The notes: a model not told the origin generated them from the letters alone. DNA of 22,161 bases from Actinomycetes bacterium (GCA_023426345.1 JAFAAX010000105.1:1-22161); one strand, 5' to 3'. Positions 14,426 through 21,723 are shown, counted from the first letter of the stretch. Program-made: numbers and translations.

Positions 14426-15364
14426 ATGGCCAACCCCGTCTTCAACCGGCTCGAGACCGAGTGGCAGCACACCACTCCGGCGGGCTATCCCACGATGCCG
14501 GGCTACACGCCCGGCGGCGCCCCGGCCTCGACCGCGCCCGCGGCGCCGGCCGCATCCGCCGACCCGAGCTACCCCTACGGCGCCCCCGCCTCGGCAACGG
14601 AGGCCGCGGCGCCTCCCGCCACCGGCTGGTCGATGGAGGAGGCGGAGCGCGCCTACGCCGAGCCCCCCGCGGACGCCGTCGACCGGGGCCGGATGACCTA
14701 CGACGACGTGCTGGTGAAGACCGGCCTGCTGTTCGGCGCCCTGGTGCTGGCGGCCGCCGCGTCGTGGTGGGCGACCGCGCTCAACCCCGCCGCCGGCCTG
14801 GGCCTCATGATGGCCGGGCTGCTGGTCGGGTTCGCCCTGGCCATGGTGAATTCGTTCTCCCGGACGATCCGCCCCGCCCTCATCGTCTCCTATGCCGTCG
14901 CCGAGGGACTGGCCCTGGGCGCCCTGTCCGCGGTCATGGAGTCCGTGTACCCGGGCATCGTCGTCCAGGCGCTGGTCGCCACGGTCGCCGTCTTCGGCGT
15001 CACCCTGGCGCTGTTCGCCTCCGGGAAGGTGCGCAACTCCTCCAAGCTCATGCGCTTCACGCTCATCGCGCTGATCGGCATCCTCGTCTACCGGCTGCTG
15101 GACGCGGTGCTCGCCCTCACCGGCGTGATGTCCGGCGGCCTCTCGGGGATCACCGTGATGGGCCTGGACCTGGGCCTCGTCGTCGGCGTGGTCGCCGTGC
15201 TCATCGGCGCGATGTGCCTGATCGGGGACTTCGACCAGGCCAAGGTGGGCGTCCAGCGCGGCGTGCCGGCGAAATTCGCGTGGTCGTGCGCCTTCGGCAT
15301 GATGGTGACCGTCGTGTGGATGTACGTCGAGATCCTCAACATCCTCAGCTACCTGCGCAACTGA
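14426..15364 (+). CDS. Bax inhibitor-1/YccA family membrane protein
   Basis: 312 aa. GGAGGAG precedes the ATG by 5 bases. Residues 1-88 are a disordered, Pro/Ala/Thr-rich cytoplasmic segment. From RMTYDDVLVKTGLLFGALV (about 91-109) onward there are seven predicted TM helices, with the family-like stretches TIRPALIVSYAVAEGLALGA, GIVVQALVATVAVFG and a terminal GDFDQAKVGVQRGVP region followed by WSCAFGMMVTVVWMYVEIL. The acidic GDFD segment recalls the Asp pair proposed as a pH sensor in BI-1 relatives. Role in actinobacteria is not established. It lies 31 bases before the FKBP gene and is probably co-transcribed. Confidence 0.92.
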   Translation: MANPVFNRLETEWQHTTPAGYPTMPGYTPGGAPASTAPAAPAASADPSYPYGAPASATEAAAPPATGWSMEEAERAYAEPPADAVDRGRMTYDDVLVKTGLLFGALVLAAAASWWATALNPAAGLGLMMAGLLVGFALAMVNSFSRTIRPALIVSYAVAEGLALGALSAVMESVYPGIVVQALVATVAVFGVTLALFASGKVRNSSKLMRFTLIALIGILVYRLLDAVLALTGVMSGGLSGITVMGLDLGLVVGVVAVLIGAMCLIGDFDQAKVGVQRGVPAKFAWSCAFGMMVTVVWMYVEILNILSYLRN

Positions 15365-15395
15365 CGCAGACCCCCTCGGAAGAAGGACACGCCCC

Positions 15396-15794
15396 ATGGA
15401 CAACGTCACCGTCAGCGGCCCCTTCGGCCACAAGCCCGCCGTCGAGTTCGCCGGCGAGCAGCCCGCGGCCGACCTCCTCATCGAGGTCCTCAACCCGGGC
15501 AGCGGCCAGGAGGTCGAGCCCGGCGACCAGATCCAGTGCCATTACCTCGGCCAGGTCTGGAACGGCGAGGTCTTCGACAACTCCTACGACCGGGGCCAGC
15601 CCCTGGCGTTCCAGATCGGCGTCGGCATGGTGATCCGCGGCTGGGACGACGGCCTGGTCGGGCAGCGCGTCGGCTCGCGCGTCCTCCTGTCGATCCCCTC
15701 CGACTACGGCTACGGCGACCGCGGCGTGCCCCAGGCCGGTATCAAGGGCGGGGACACGCTGGTGTTCGTCACCGACATCCTGGGCGTCAGCTGA
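15396..15794 (+). CDS. FKBP-type peptidyl-prolyl cis-trans isomerase
   Basis: 132 aa, single FKBP domain, no signal peptide, so cytoplasmic. AAGGA lies about 9 bases before the ATG. Family residues seen: QCHYLGQVWNGEVFDNSYD (about 47-65, with the Tyr and Phe/Asp active-site positions), PLAFQIGVGMVIRGWDDGL (about 68-86), SRVLLSIPSDYGYGDRG (about 92-108), then GGDTLVFVTDILGV. It catalyses cis-trans isomerisation of Xaa-Pro bonds in protein folding. Co-directional with the Bax1-I gene; convergent with msrA across a GC-rich hairpin. Confidence 0.96.
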   Translation: MDNVTVSGPFGHKPAVEFAGEQPAADLLIEVLNPGSGQEVEPGDQIQCHYLGQVWNGEVFDNSYDRGQPLAFQIGVGMVIRGWDDGLVGQRVGSRVLLSIPSDYGYGDRGVPQAGIKGGDTLVFVTDILGVS

Positions 15795-15821
15795 CCCCGC
15801 CGCCGTGACGAGGACGGCCCC

Positions 15822-15852
15822 GCGTCCCGCGGGGCGCCCCCTCGCGGGACGC
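15822..15852. terminator. Bidirectional stem-loop between FKBP and msrA genes
   Basis: Perfect 10-bp stem GCGTCCCGCG (15822-15831) and CGCGGGACGC (15843-15852) with an 11-base loop, between convergent genes. No T tract, typical of GC-rich actinobacterial terminators. Confidence 0.6.
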
Positions 15853-15871
15853 CAGGGCTCGGGGAGGGGGT

Positions 15872-15881
15872 CGCCCTCGTC
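15872..15881 (-). repeat. Dispersed GACGAGGGCG element overlapping the msrA stop codon
   Basis: On the msrA strand the gene ends TGACGAGGGCGACC: the stop codon TGA supplies the first bases of the repeat. Confidence 0.6.
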
Positions 15882-16503
15882 AGGCGGAGGCGGGCGCCAC
15901 CGGGCAGGCGATGCCCGTGCGGACGTGGCACTGGTAGCCGTCGGGGTGCTTCCACAAGTAGCCCTGGTGCTCGTCCTCGGCCTGCCAGAAGGGCCCGGCC
16001 TGCTCGGCGGGGGCGATCCGCGTCGTGATGGGGCCGAATCCGCGGGGCCCGATCTCGCGCTGGTAGGCGTCGCGCGTCGCCTCGGCGGCGGCCAGCTGCT
16101 CGGGCGTGGTCGTCCAGATGGCGCTGCGGTACTGGTCGCCGACGTCGTTGCCCTGCCGGTCGCCCTGGGTCGGGTCGTGGATCTCGAAGAACAGGGCGAA
16201 GACCCGGCGGGCGGAGATCTGCGACGTGTCGAAGACGACGCGGACGGTCTCCGCGTGCCCCGTGGTGTGAGTGCACACCTGCGGGTAGGTCGGGTGCGCG
16301 GTGTGCCCGCCCATGTAGCCGGTCGCCGTGGCGACGACGCCCGGAGTCTCCCAGAAGACCTTCTCCACGCCCCAGAAACAGCCGGCCGCCAGGAAGAGGA
16401 CCTCCTGGCCGGGCCCGGGGGCCAGGTCCAGCGGGGTGCCCAGCACGACGTGGCGGGACGAGTCGGGATGCGGGGCGCGCAGGGCGTCGACGGACCGGAT
16501 CAT
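15880..16503 (-). CDS. msrA: Peptide-methionine (S)-S-oxide reductase MsrA
   Basis: 207 aa cytoplasmic enzyme reducing methionine-S-sulfoxide in proteins. The ATG at 16503 has AAGGAGG five bases upstream, which decides the start. Active-site motif LAAGCFWGVEKVF with catalytic Cys42, then GYMGGHTAHPTYPQVCTHTTGHAE, FFEIHDPTQGDRQGNDVGDQYRS (both family signatures, positions about 68-91 and 110-132) and resolving Cys candidates 192 and 200 in the C-terminal QCHVRTGIACPV. About 30 N-terminal residues precede the core, as in other longer MsrA forms. Divergent from the AI-2E transporter gene across 136 bases. No MsrB domain is fused. Confidence 0.97.
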   Translation of the reverse strand: MIRSVDALRAPHPDSSRHVVLGTPLDLAPGPGQEVLFLAAGCFWGVEKVFWETPGVVATATGYMGGHTAHPTYPQVCTHTTGHAETVRVVFDTSQISARRVFALFFEIHDPTQGDRQGNDVGDQYRSAIWTTTPEQLAAAEATRDAYQREIGPRGFGPITTRIAPAEQAGPFWQAEDEHQGYLWKHPDGYQCHVRTGIACPVAPASA

Positions 16504-16587
16504 GAGGTCCTCCTTGTGGGTCTGGACGTGCGCGACCATTGCAGCACAGGCGCGCGGAGGGCGCGAGCCGGGCCGCGCCCGCCCGTG

Positions 16588-16610
16588 GTGCCCACGGGGC
16601 ACGCTACAGT
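16588..16610 (+). promoter_or_regulatory. Candidate -10 box and adjoining palindrome upstream of AI-2E transporter gene
   Basis: Perfect palindrome GTGCCC-ACG-GGGCAC (16588-16602) sits two bases before TACAGT (16605-16610), a plausible -10 that is 29 bases before the start codon. The palindrome would occupy the -10/-35 spacer, where a repressor could block transcription. No consensus -35 is seen. Confidence 0.4.
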
Positions 16611-16639
16611 TTGTCGACGACGCGAAAGAAGGTGGGGAG

Positions 16640-18073
16640 ATGGCCGAGGCCGGCGCATCATCGGTGAGGAGGTCCTTCTCCGGGCTCTTCGACCGGCTGT
16701 CCTCGGCGCGCGGGGGCCACGACGCCGAGCGCGGGCCCCTGGTGCTGCGCGAGAGCCGCCCGCGGCGCTCCGAGGACGACGCCGCCGGATTCGTCACGTG
16801 GCCGATGCGCGTCGCCGCCGCGTGGTCGTGGCGGTTCCTCGTGGTCGTCGCCGCGGCGGTCGTCGTCATCTGGCTGTGCGCGCAGGTCCCCGGCGTCCTG
16901 CTTCCCGTCGCCTTCGCGATCCTGCTCAGCGTCTTCCTGGCCCCGTTCGTCGACTGGTCCACGAGGCACCTCCATCTCGGGCGGACGTGGTCGACCGCGC
17001 TGGTGCTGGTCGTCTCCGTCCTGGTGGTCGCCGGCGTTCTCAGCTATGCGGGCAACTCCGTGTTCAACCAGTTCCCGAGCCTGCTGAGCAGCGCCTCCGA
17101 CGGCCTGGGGACGGCTGTCTCCTGGCTGTCCGACGGCCCCCTGGGCCTGGACACCACCGCGGTCGACAGCTGGCTGTCCGACTTCCAGACCGAGATCAGC
17201 CACTTCCTCCAGACGAACTCGTCGCAGCTCGCCTCGGGCGCGCTGTCCATCGGGTCCTCGCTGATCTCGGTGGTGACCGGCGGCCTGGTCACGGTCTTCT
17301 GCCTGTTCTTCTTCCTCAAGGAGGGGCGGCGGATCTGGCTGTGGATCGTCCGCCTGCTCCCCGCCGCCGCCCGCCGGCCGGTCCACGAGGCCGCGATCCG
17401 CGGGTGGGTGACGATCGGCGGCTACGTCACCACGCAGATCAAGGTGGCGGCGATCGACGCGATCGGCATCGGGCTGGGCGCCTACTTCCTGGGCCTGCCG
17501 ATGCTCCTGCCGATCGTCGTGCTCGTGTTCTTCGGCTCCTTCGTCCCGATCCTCGGCGCGTTCGCCTCCGGGGCGGTGGCCGTGTTCGTCGCGGTCCTCG
17601 ACAAGGACCTCACGGCGGGCCTCATCATGCTGGCGGTCATCCTGGTCGTCCAGCAGATCGAGGGCAACGTCCTCCAGCCCTGGCTGATGTCGGACGCGGT
17701 GTCGTTGCACCCCGTCGCCGTGCTCCTAGTGGTGACGGGCGCGGGGTCGCTGGCGGGGATCGTCGGGGCGGTGTTCGGCGTCCCGATCGCCGCCTTCATC
17801 AACGCCGCCGTCCTGTACCTCCACGACTACGACCCGATCCCCGAGCTGTCCGCCCGCGAGGACCGCCCCGGCGGGCCGCCCGGCATGCTCAACCAGATGA
17901 TCGCGCGCAGCTATCGCAGCCAGGGGGTCGCGCCGGTCCCCGCCGCCGAAACGACCGAAAGCGCCGACACGCCGAGCCGACCCCTCGACGAGGGCGACGC
18001 CGTCCCCGCGTCGGAGGACGGCCCGTCGACGGACGCTCCCGGGGACGAGACCGCGGACGACTCGGCCGAGTAG
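16640..18073 (+). CDS. AI-2E family (PerM/TqsA-like) transporter
   Basis: 477 aa polytopic membrane protein. The ATG at 16640 follows GGTGGGGAG. Order: charged N-terminus (1-55); TM pair (about 66-110) with VAFAILLSVFLAPFVDW; another TM (about 118-138); an extracytoplasmic Ser-rich region (about 140-205); then five TM helices to about residue 400, including GGLVTVFCLFFFLKEGRRIW, the family-typical GYVTTQIKVAAIDAIGIGLG and VVQQIEGNVLQPWLM. The acidic C-tail (about 410-477) is disordered. Family members export varied small solutes; AI-2 transport is shown for few, so no substrate is claimed. Odd: the tail contains the 19-bp dispersed repeat in the opposite orientation to the kinase and FtsB copies, encoding DEGDAVP. 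Confidence 0.93.
   Translation: MAEAGASSVRRSFSGLFDRLSSARGGHDAERGPLVLRESRPRRSEDDAAGFVTWPMRVAAAWSWRFLVVVAAAVVVIWLCAQVPGVLLPVAFAILLSVFLAPFVDWSTRHLHLGRTWSTALVLVVSVLVVAGVLSYAGNSVFNQFPSLLSSASDGLGTAVSWLSDGPLGLDTTAVDSWLSDFQTEISHFLQTNSSQLASGALSIGSSLISVVTGGLVTVFCLFFFLKEGRRIWLWIVRLLPAAARRPVHEAAIRGWVTIGGYVTTQIKVAAIDAIGIGLGAYFLGLPMLLPIVVLVFFGSFVPILGAFASGAVAVFVAVLDKDLTAGLIMLAVILVVQQIEGNVLQPWLMSDAVSLHPVAVLLVVTGAGSLAGIVGAVFGVPIAAFINAAVLYLHDYDPIPELSAREDRPGGPPGMLNQMIARSYRSQGVAPVPAAETTESADTPSRPLDEGDAVPASEDGPSTDAPGDETADDSAE
17987..18005 (+). repeat. Dispersed GACGAGGGCG element, 19-bp form (AI-2E protein C-tail)
   Basis: GACGAGGGCGACGCCGTCC, the same 19-mer as at 6518-6536, here in sense orientation to the gene. 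Confidence 0.7.
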
Positions 18074-18109
18074 CCCGCGCCGCGCGGGCGGGGGCCGGCC
18101 AGCCGGCCC
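18074..18109. terminator. Two back-to-back hairpins between AI-2E gene and greA
   Basis: CCCGCG-CCG-CGCGGG (18074-18088) and GGGCCGG-CCAG-CCGGCCC (18092-18109), both perfect, in the 40-base gap between convergent stops. Likely terminators for both directions; no T tract. Confidence 0.6.
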
Positions 18110-18113
18110 GGGC

Positions 18114-18593
18114 TCAGCCGAGGAACGGGGTGCAGCTGAGGATCCGCACCTCGATCTCGCGGCCGTTGGGGGCCTCGTAGGTCACGGTGTCGCCAGCCTT
18201 GTGGCCCATCACCGCGGCGCCCACGGGCGCCTTGGCGGAGAAGACCTGGACCCCCAGGTCCCCGCCGGCGTCACGCGAGCCCAGGAGGAACGTCTGCTCG
18301 CGTCCGGCGATCGTCGCGGTGACGACCATGCCGGGCTCCACGATGCCGTCGTCGGCCGGGGTCTCCCCGACCTCGGCGTTGTCCAGCATCTCCTGCAGGC
18401 TCTGAATACGCGTCTCATTGAGGGACTGCTCGTTGCGGGCCGCGTGGTATCCGCCGTTCTCGCGGAGATCGCCTTCCTGGCGCGCCTCATCGATGAGGTG
18501 CGTGATGTGGGGGCGGCGCACCTGGACGCGCTCGTCGAGCTCGGCCTTGAGGGCGTCGTACTGCGCCTGGGTGAGCCACTGAGTGTCTGCCAT
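18114..18593 (-). CDS. greA: Transcription elongation factor GreA
   Basis: 159 aa, the usual GreA length. GreA enters the RNA polymerase secondary channel and stimulates cleavage of backtracked RNA. GGAGGTACCC precedes the ATG at 18593 and decides the start; the frame continues upstream to 18638 only through a terminator hairpin. The N-terminal coiled coil (about 10-75) carries the acidic tip EARQEGDLRENGGYHAAR with the catalytic Asp and Glu, followed by IQSLQEMLDNAEV. The C-terminal FKBP-like domain holds VGAAVMGHKAGDTVTYEAPNG, split by eye near 125-145. It is downstream of trhA on the same strand but has its own candidate promoter and a leader terminator. Confidence 0.97.
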   Translation of the reverse strand: MADTQWLTQAQYDALKAELDERVQVRRPHITHLIDEARQEGDLRENGGYHAARNEQSLNETRIQSLQEMLDNAEVGETPADDGIVEPGMVVTATIAGREQTFLLGSRDAGGDLGVQVFSAKAPVGAAVMGHKAGDTVTYEAPNGREIEVRILSCTPFLG

Positions 18594-18603
18594 GGGTACC
18601 TCC

Positions 18604-18633
18604 AAAAAAAGACCGGCACCGAAAGGTGCCGGT
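18604..18633 (-). terminator. Intrinsic terminator inside the greA 5' leader
   Basis: Perfect 9-bp stem ACCGGCACC (18633-18625), loop TTTC, GGTGCCGGT (18620-18612), then C and seven T (18610-18604). This is the only canonical T-tailed terminator in the window. The T run touches the greA Shine-Dalgarno (18603-18599), leaving no room for a promoter between them, so greA mRNA must read through it. Confidence 0.9.
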
Positions 18634-18649
18634 GACAAGACGTCGGTCC

Positions 18650-18655
18650 AGTATA
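18650..18655 (-). promoter_or_regulatory. Candidate greA -10 box TATACT
   Basis: TATACT on the minus strand (18655-18650), near consensus in a very GC-rich setting. Transcription would start about 18643 and meet the terminator within about 40 bases. No good -35 hexamer is present. Confidence 0.55.
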
Positions 18656-18685
18656 GCCGCGACGGTCCCGGGCCGCGGGCCCGAC

Positions 18686-18724
18686 GGAACGCGGGCCGCC
18701 CTCGTGCGGGGGCGCCCCCGTTCC
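18686..18724. terminator. GC-rich stem-loop downstream of trhA
   Basis: GGAACGCGGG (18686-18695) pairs with CCCCCGTTCC (18715-18724) with one mismatch; the loop holds a 9-of-10 copy of the dispersed element (18697-18706). It lies 12 bases after the trhA stop. Confidence 0.4.
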
Positions 18725-18735
18725 CGGCGGGGCCC

Positions 18736-19416
18736 TCACCTGAGCACGGCCAGGTACACCGCGGTGCAATGGCACGCCCACGCCAGGATCGTGAACAGGT
18801 GGAAGATCTCGTGGAAGCCGAACCACTCGGGGCTGGGGTCGGGCCGCTTGAGGGCGTAGACGACCGCGCCGACGGTGTAGAGGATGCCGCCCGCGATGAC
18901 CAGGACCACGATCGCCGGCCCTCCCGCCGACCACAGCTGGGGGAGGTACCAGACGGCCACCCAGCCCAGCAGGATGTACAGGACGGTGTACAGCCACCGC
19001 GGCGCCGTCGGCCAGAGCACGGCCAGCAGCACGCCCGCCAGGGCGCCGGCCCACACGATCGACAGGAGCACCACGCGGTCGGTCCCGTGCAGCAGCGCCA
19101 CCGCCAACGGCGTGTACGTGCCCGCGATCAGCAGGTTGATGTTCGAGTGGTCGAGGCGCCGCATCAGCATCTCCCACGTCGGCGCCCAGTAGATCCGGTT
19201 GTACGCCGCCGAGACGCCGAACAGGATGAGGGAGGAGGCCGTGTAGACGGCCGACGCCCACGTCAGCCCCGGCGTGGGGGCCAGCGCCATCAAGACGATG
19301 CCCGCGGCCAGCGACAGCGGGGCGGCCGCCAGGTGGAACCAGCCCTTGAGGTGGGGCTTGATGGCGACCACCTGGTCGGGCAGCCACTGCCTGGGGGTGA
19401 GGGAGGCGACCTTCAT
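18736..19416 (-). CDS. trhA: Hemolysin III / TrhA family seven-TM protein (PAQR superfamily)
   Basis: 226 aa with seven predicted TM helices. AGGAGCAGGA precedes the ATG at 19416. Seen: GWFHLAAAPLSLAAG (25-39), RRLDHSNINLLIAGTYTPL (about 86-104, with the conserved Asp), WPTAPRWLYTVLYILLGW, LYTVGAVVYALKRPDP and a C-terminal FHEIFHLF with the H-x3-H pair. Odd: the family S-x3-H motif at the end of TM2 (usually SxxYH) reads SAAYN here, replacing a presumed metal-ligand His by Asn (codon AAC). Described as haemolysin by name only; homologues are linked to membrane homeostasis. The neighbour order greA-trhA-uppS matches Rv1080c, Rv1085c and Rv1086 as I recall them. Confidence 0.93.
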   Translation of the reverse strand: MKVASLTPRQWLPDQVVAIKPHLKGWFHLAAAPLSLAAGIVLMALAPTPGLTWASAVYTASSLILFGVSAAYNRIYWAPTWEMLMRRLDHSNINLLIAGTYTPLAVALLHGTDRVVLLSIVWAGALAGVLLAVLWPTAPRWLYTVLYILLGWVAVWYLPQLWSAGGPAIVVLVIAGGILYTVGAVVYALKRPDPSPEWFGFHEIFHLFTILAWACHCTAVYLAVLR

Positions 19417-19479
19417 TCCTGCTCCTGTCGTGCGGTCGAAGCGGGTCGGGCGCCCGGTCCTGCGGGGTCGAGCGACACG

Positions 19480-19499
19480 AAACTACGATACCGTAGGTT
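19480..19499. promoter_or_regulatory. AT-richer dyad in the trhA-uppS divergent spacer
   Basis: CTACG-ATAC-CGTAG (19483-19496) is a perfect dyad, extended by two more pairs on each side after one mismatch. It is the least GC-rich spot in the spacer and could be an operator or hold the trhA promoter. A TAGGCT at 19535-19540 might be a uppS -10, without a recognisable -35. Confidence 0.35.
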
Positions 19500-19596
19500 A
19501 CGCCGGGCGCGGGCCCATGACCAGCGGTGCGGGTTAGGCTGGGGGCCGACCGGTCGCGTCGGGCGCGGCCGGGACCGTCGACCCCGAGGAGCATGG

Positions 19597-20361
19597 ATGG
19601 CGCCCTGGACCCTCCTCTACAGCCTCTACGAACGGCGCCTGCGCGCCCAGCTGGAGGGCGCCCCCATCCCGCGGCACGTCGGCGTCATCCTCGACGGCAA
19701 CCGCCGCTGGGCCCGGGCCACGGGAACCACGGCCTCCCACGGGCACCGCGCGGGCGCCGGCAAGATCGGGGAGTTCCTGGAATGGGCGGAGGAGGCCGGC
19801 GTCGAGGTCGTCACCCTCTGGCTGCTGTCCCCGGACAACATCGTCGGACGCGACCCGGCCGAGCTGGCCGAGCTCACCGAGATCATCGCCGGCGCGGTGG
19901 AGGACCTGGCGGCCTGCCACCACTGGAGGCTGCGGGTGGTCGGCGACCTCTCCCTGCTGGAGGAGCCGCTGTCGACGCGGCTCATCGAGTCGGCGGCGAC
20001 CTCCGCCGACGTCGAGGGCATGTCCGTCAACGTCGCCGTCGGATACGGCGGCCGCCACGAGATCGCCGACGCCGTGCGCGCCCACCTGCGCGAGGCCGCC
20101 GCCAGCGGGCACACCCTGGAGGAGGTCGCCCAGACGCTCACCGACTCCGACATCACCGACCACCTGTACACGCGGGGCCAGCCCGATCCGGACCTCGTCA
20201 TCCGCACATCCGGGGAGCAGCGGCTCTCCGGCTTCCTCATGTGGCAGTCGGAGCACTCCGAGTTCTACTTCTGCGAGGCCTACTGGCCCGACTTCCGCCG
20301 CATCGACTTCCTGCGCGCACTGCGCTCCTACGGGCAGCGCGAGCGCCGCATGGGGCGCTGA
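19597..20361 (+). CDS. uppS: Isoprenyl transferase (cis-prenyltransferase, UppS family)
   Basis: 254 aa. GAGGAG lies 6 bases before the ATG at 19597. It condenses isopentenyl diphosphate onto an allylic primer in cis, supplying polyprenyl carriers for cell-wall and glycan synthesis. Seen: HVGVILDGNRRWARA (about 26-40) with the Mg-binding Asp, HGHRAGAGKIGEFLEWAEE, LWLLSPDNIVGR, VNVAVGYGGRHEIADAV, DLVIRTSGEQRLSGFLMWQ and FYFCEAYWPDFRRIDFLRAL. The gene next to trhA in mycobacteria (Rv1086) makes short-chain Z-farnesyl diphosphate, so this copy may be that short-chain paralogue and not the main undecaprenyl/decaprenyl synthase. A second uppS elsewhere in the genome would support that. Confidence 0.95.
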   Translation: MAPWTLLYSLYERRLRAQLEGAPIPRHVGVILDGNRRWARATGTTASHGHRAGAGKIGEFLEWAEEAGVEVVTLWLLSPDNIVGRDPAELAELTEIIAGAVEDLAACHHWRLRVVGDLSLLEEPLSTRLIESAATSADVEGMSVNVAVGYGGRHEIADAVRAHLREAAASGHTLEEVAQTLTDSDITDHLYTRGQPDPDLVIRTSGEQRLSGFLMWQSEHSEFYFCEAYWPDFRRIDFLRALRSYGQRERRMGR

Positions 20362-20373
20362 GCCCCGCCGGAC

Positions 20374-20408
20374 GCCGGGAGCCGGGAGCCGGGAGCCGGG
20401 AGCCGGGC
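20374..20408. repeat. 7-bp tandem repeat, five units
   Basis: Five consecutive GCCGGG(A/C) units fill most of the 51-base gap between the convergent uppS and pfkB-family genes. The first four units are identical. A slippage-prone simple repeat. Confidence 0.85.
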
Positions 20409-20412
20409 GCTC

Positions 20413-21357
20413 TCAGCGCACCCCTGCCAGCTCCGAGAGCCACGGCGGGTTCGCGCCCGCCCGGGAGACGGTGATGTCGGAGATCGCGGACGCGCGGTCG
20501 AGGATCTGGCGGACCTGCTCGTCGTCGATGTCCCGCAGGGCCGGCCGCGACATGGCGCCCACCAGGCCCAGCGTCCACAGGGCGTCGATGATGCCGCCCA
20601 TGAACGAGTCCCCGGCGCCCACGGTGTCGATGACCGGCACGTCGGCCGGGACCGCCGCGCGGCGCACGCCGGAGGCAGTGAGGGCTAGCGCCCCCTCCTT
20701 CCCGCGGGTGACGATGACGATCGAGGGGCCCATGGTCAGCCAGTCGCGGGCGACGTCGTCGACGGGACGGCCGCCGGTCAGCCAGTCGACGTCCTCGTCG
20801 GAGACCTTGACCACGTCCGAGACGGCGACGAACTTGTTGACGACCCGCAGGGACTCCTCGGGGGAACCCATGATGTTCGGCCGCGCGTTGGGGTCGTAGG
20901 TGATGATCGCGTGCTGGCGGGCCGTCACCAGGGCGTCGAGGACGGCGGGGCCGCCCGGCTCGATGACGGCGGCGATGGAGCCCGCGTGGACGACGCGCGC
21001 CTGGTCGGAGACCTGGATCGGGGGCGTCGGCGCCCACTCGAGGTCGAAGGTGTAGGTGGCCGCGCCGCGCTCGTCGATGGAGGCCGTGGCCGTCGGCGTG
21101 CGCGTGGCGCCGAAGGACTCCGGGGTGATGAGCACATGGGAGTCGCCGAAGTGGCGGGCCACCACATCGCCGCGCGCGTCGCGTCCGAGCCACGTCTGCA
21201 GGGCGACGTTGCGGCCCAGGCGCCCCAGCGTCATCGCGACGTTGGCGGGGGATCCGCCGGGGATCTCGGTGGCGGCCGCGGGGTTCGACGCGGGGGAGAC
21301 GATGTCGACCAGGGCCTCGCCGATGGCGAGGACGTGGGGATCGGTGGCGAGGTCCAT
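20413..21357 (-). CDS. PfkB family carbohydrate kinase (fructokinase-like)
   Basis: 314 aa. AGGAG precedes the ATG at 21357; an upstream in-frame start at 21384 is less well placed. The ribokinase fold is shown by GEALVDIVSP (about 12-21), the substrate-side PGGSPANVAMTLGRLG (about 34-49), WLGRDARGDVVARHF, and the C-terminal PfkB signature DTVGAGDSFMGGI (about 240-252) with the catalytic Asp and anion hole. DPNARPNIMG and KVSDEDVDWL fit fructokinase-like members. It phosphorylates a sugar, probably fructose, using ATP; substrate specificity is inferred. No transporter or regulator gene accompanies it. A TAGGCT overlapping the xseB stop (21444-21439) might be its -10. Confidence 0.92.
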   Translation of the reverse strand: MDLATDPHVLAIGEALVDIVSPASNPAAATEIPGGSPANVAMTLGRLGRNVALQTWLGRDARGDVVARHFGDSHVLITPESFGATRTPTATASIDERGAATYTFDLEWAPTPPIQVSDQARVVHAGSIAAVIEPGGPAVLDALVTARQHAIITYDPNARPNIMGSPEESLRVVNKFVAVSDVVKVSDEDVDWLTGGRPVDDVARDWLTMGPSIVIVTRGKEGALALTASGVRRAAVPADVPVIDTVGAGDSFMGGIIDALWTLGLVGAMSRPALRDIDDEQVRQILDRASAISDITVSRAGANPPWLSELAGVR

Positions 21358-21441
21358 AGGGGCTCCTGTTCGGGTGGGCGTCACGTCAGCGATACGCCGG
21401 GCGGTCGCGCAGGCGGCCGCTCGCGGGGAACGGATCCCAGC

Positions 21442-21711
21442 CTAGTCGCCGGCGGGAGCCTGCTCGGACGTTCCCGGCGCCGTGGACGGGGCGCGGTCCA
21501 GGCGCTGCTGGGCGTCGTCGAGGATCTGGCGGCAGCGGGCGGCCAGCGACTCCCCGCGCTCCCACAGCTGCAGCGTCGCCTCGAGCGGCGCCTGGCCGCC
21601 CTCCAGGCGGCGGACGATGTCGACCAGCTCGTCGCGCGCCTGCTCGTAGCCGAGCGTCGCGGGATCGGGGGCGGCGGCCGCGGGGCTGACGGAGGTGGTG
21701 GGGTCGGACAT
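21442..21711 (-). CDS. xseB: Exodeoxyribonuclease VII small subunit
   Basis: 89 aa. GAGGAG precedes the ATG at 21711 by about 6 bases. Residues 19-72 match the family coiled-coil core: LGYEQARDELVDIVRRLEGG, APLEATLQLWERGESLAARC and RQILDDAQQRLD. The short N-terminal Pro/Ala segment and C-terminal tail are disordered. It binds XseA to form exonuclease VII, which degrades single-stranded DNA to oligonucleotides. It follows xseA after 72 bases, a gap where many genomes have overlap; the gap holds a G-rich tract and a dispersed repeat. Confidence 0.96.
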   Translation of the reverse strand: MSDPTTSVSPAAAAPDPATLGYEQARDELVDIVRRLEGGQAPLEATLQLWERGESLAARCRQILDDAQQRLDRAPSTAPGTSEQAPAGD

Positions 21712-21723
21712 CGTGGACTCCTC

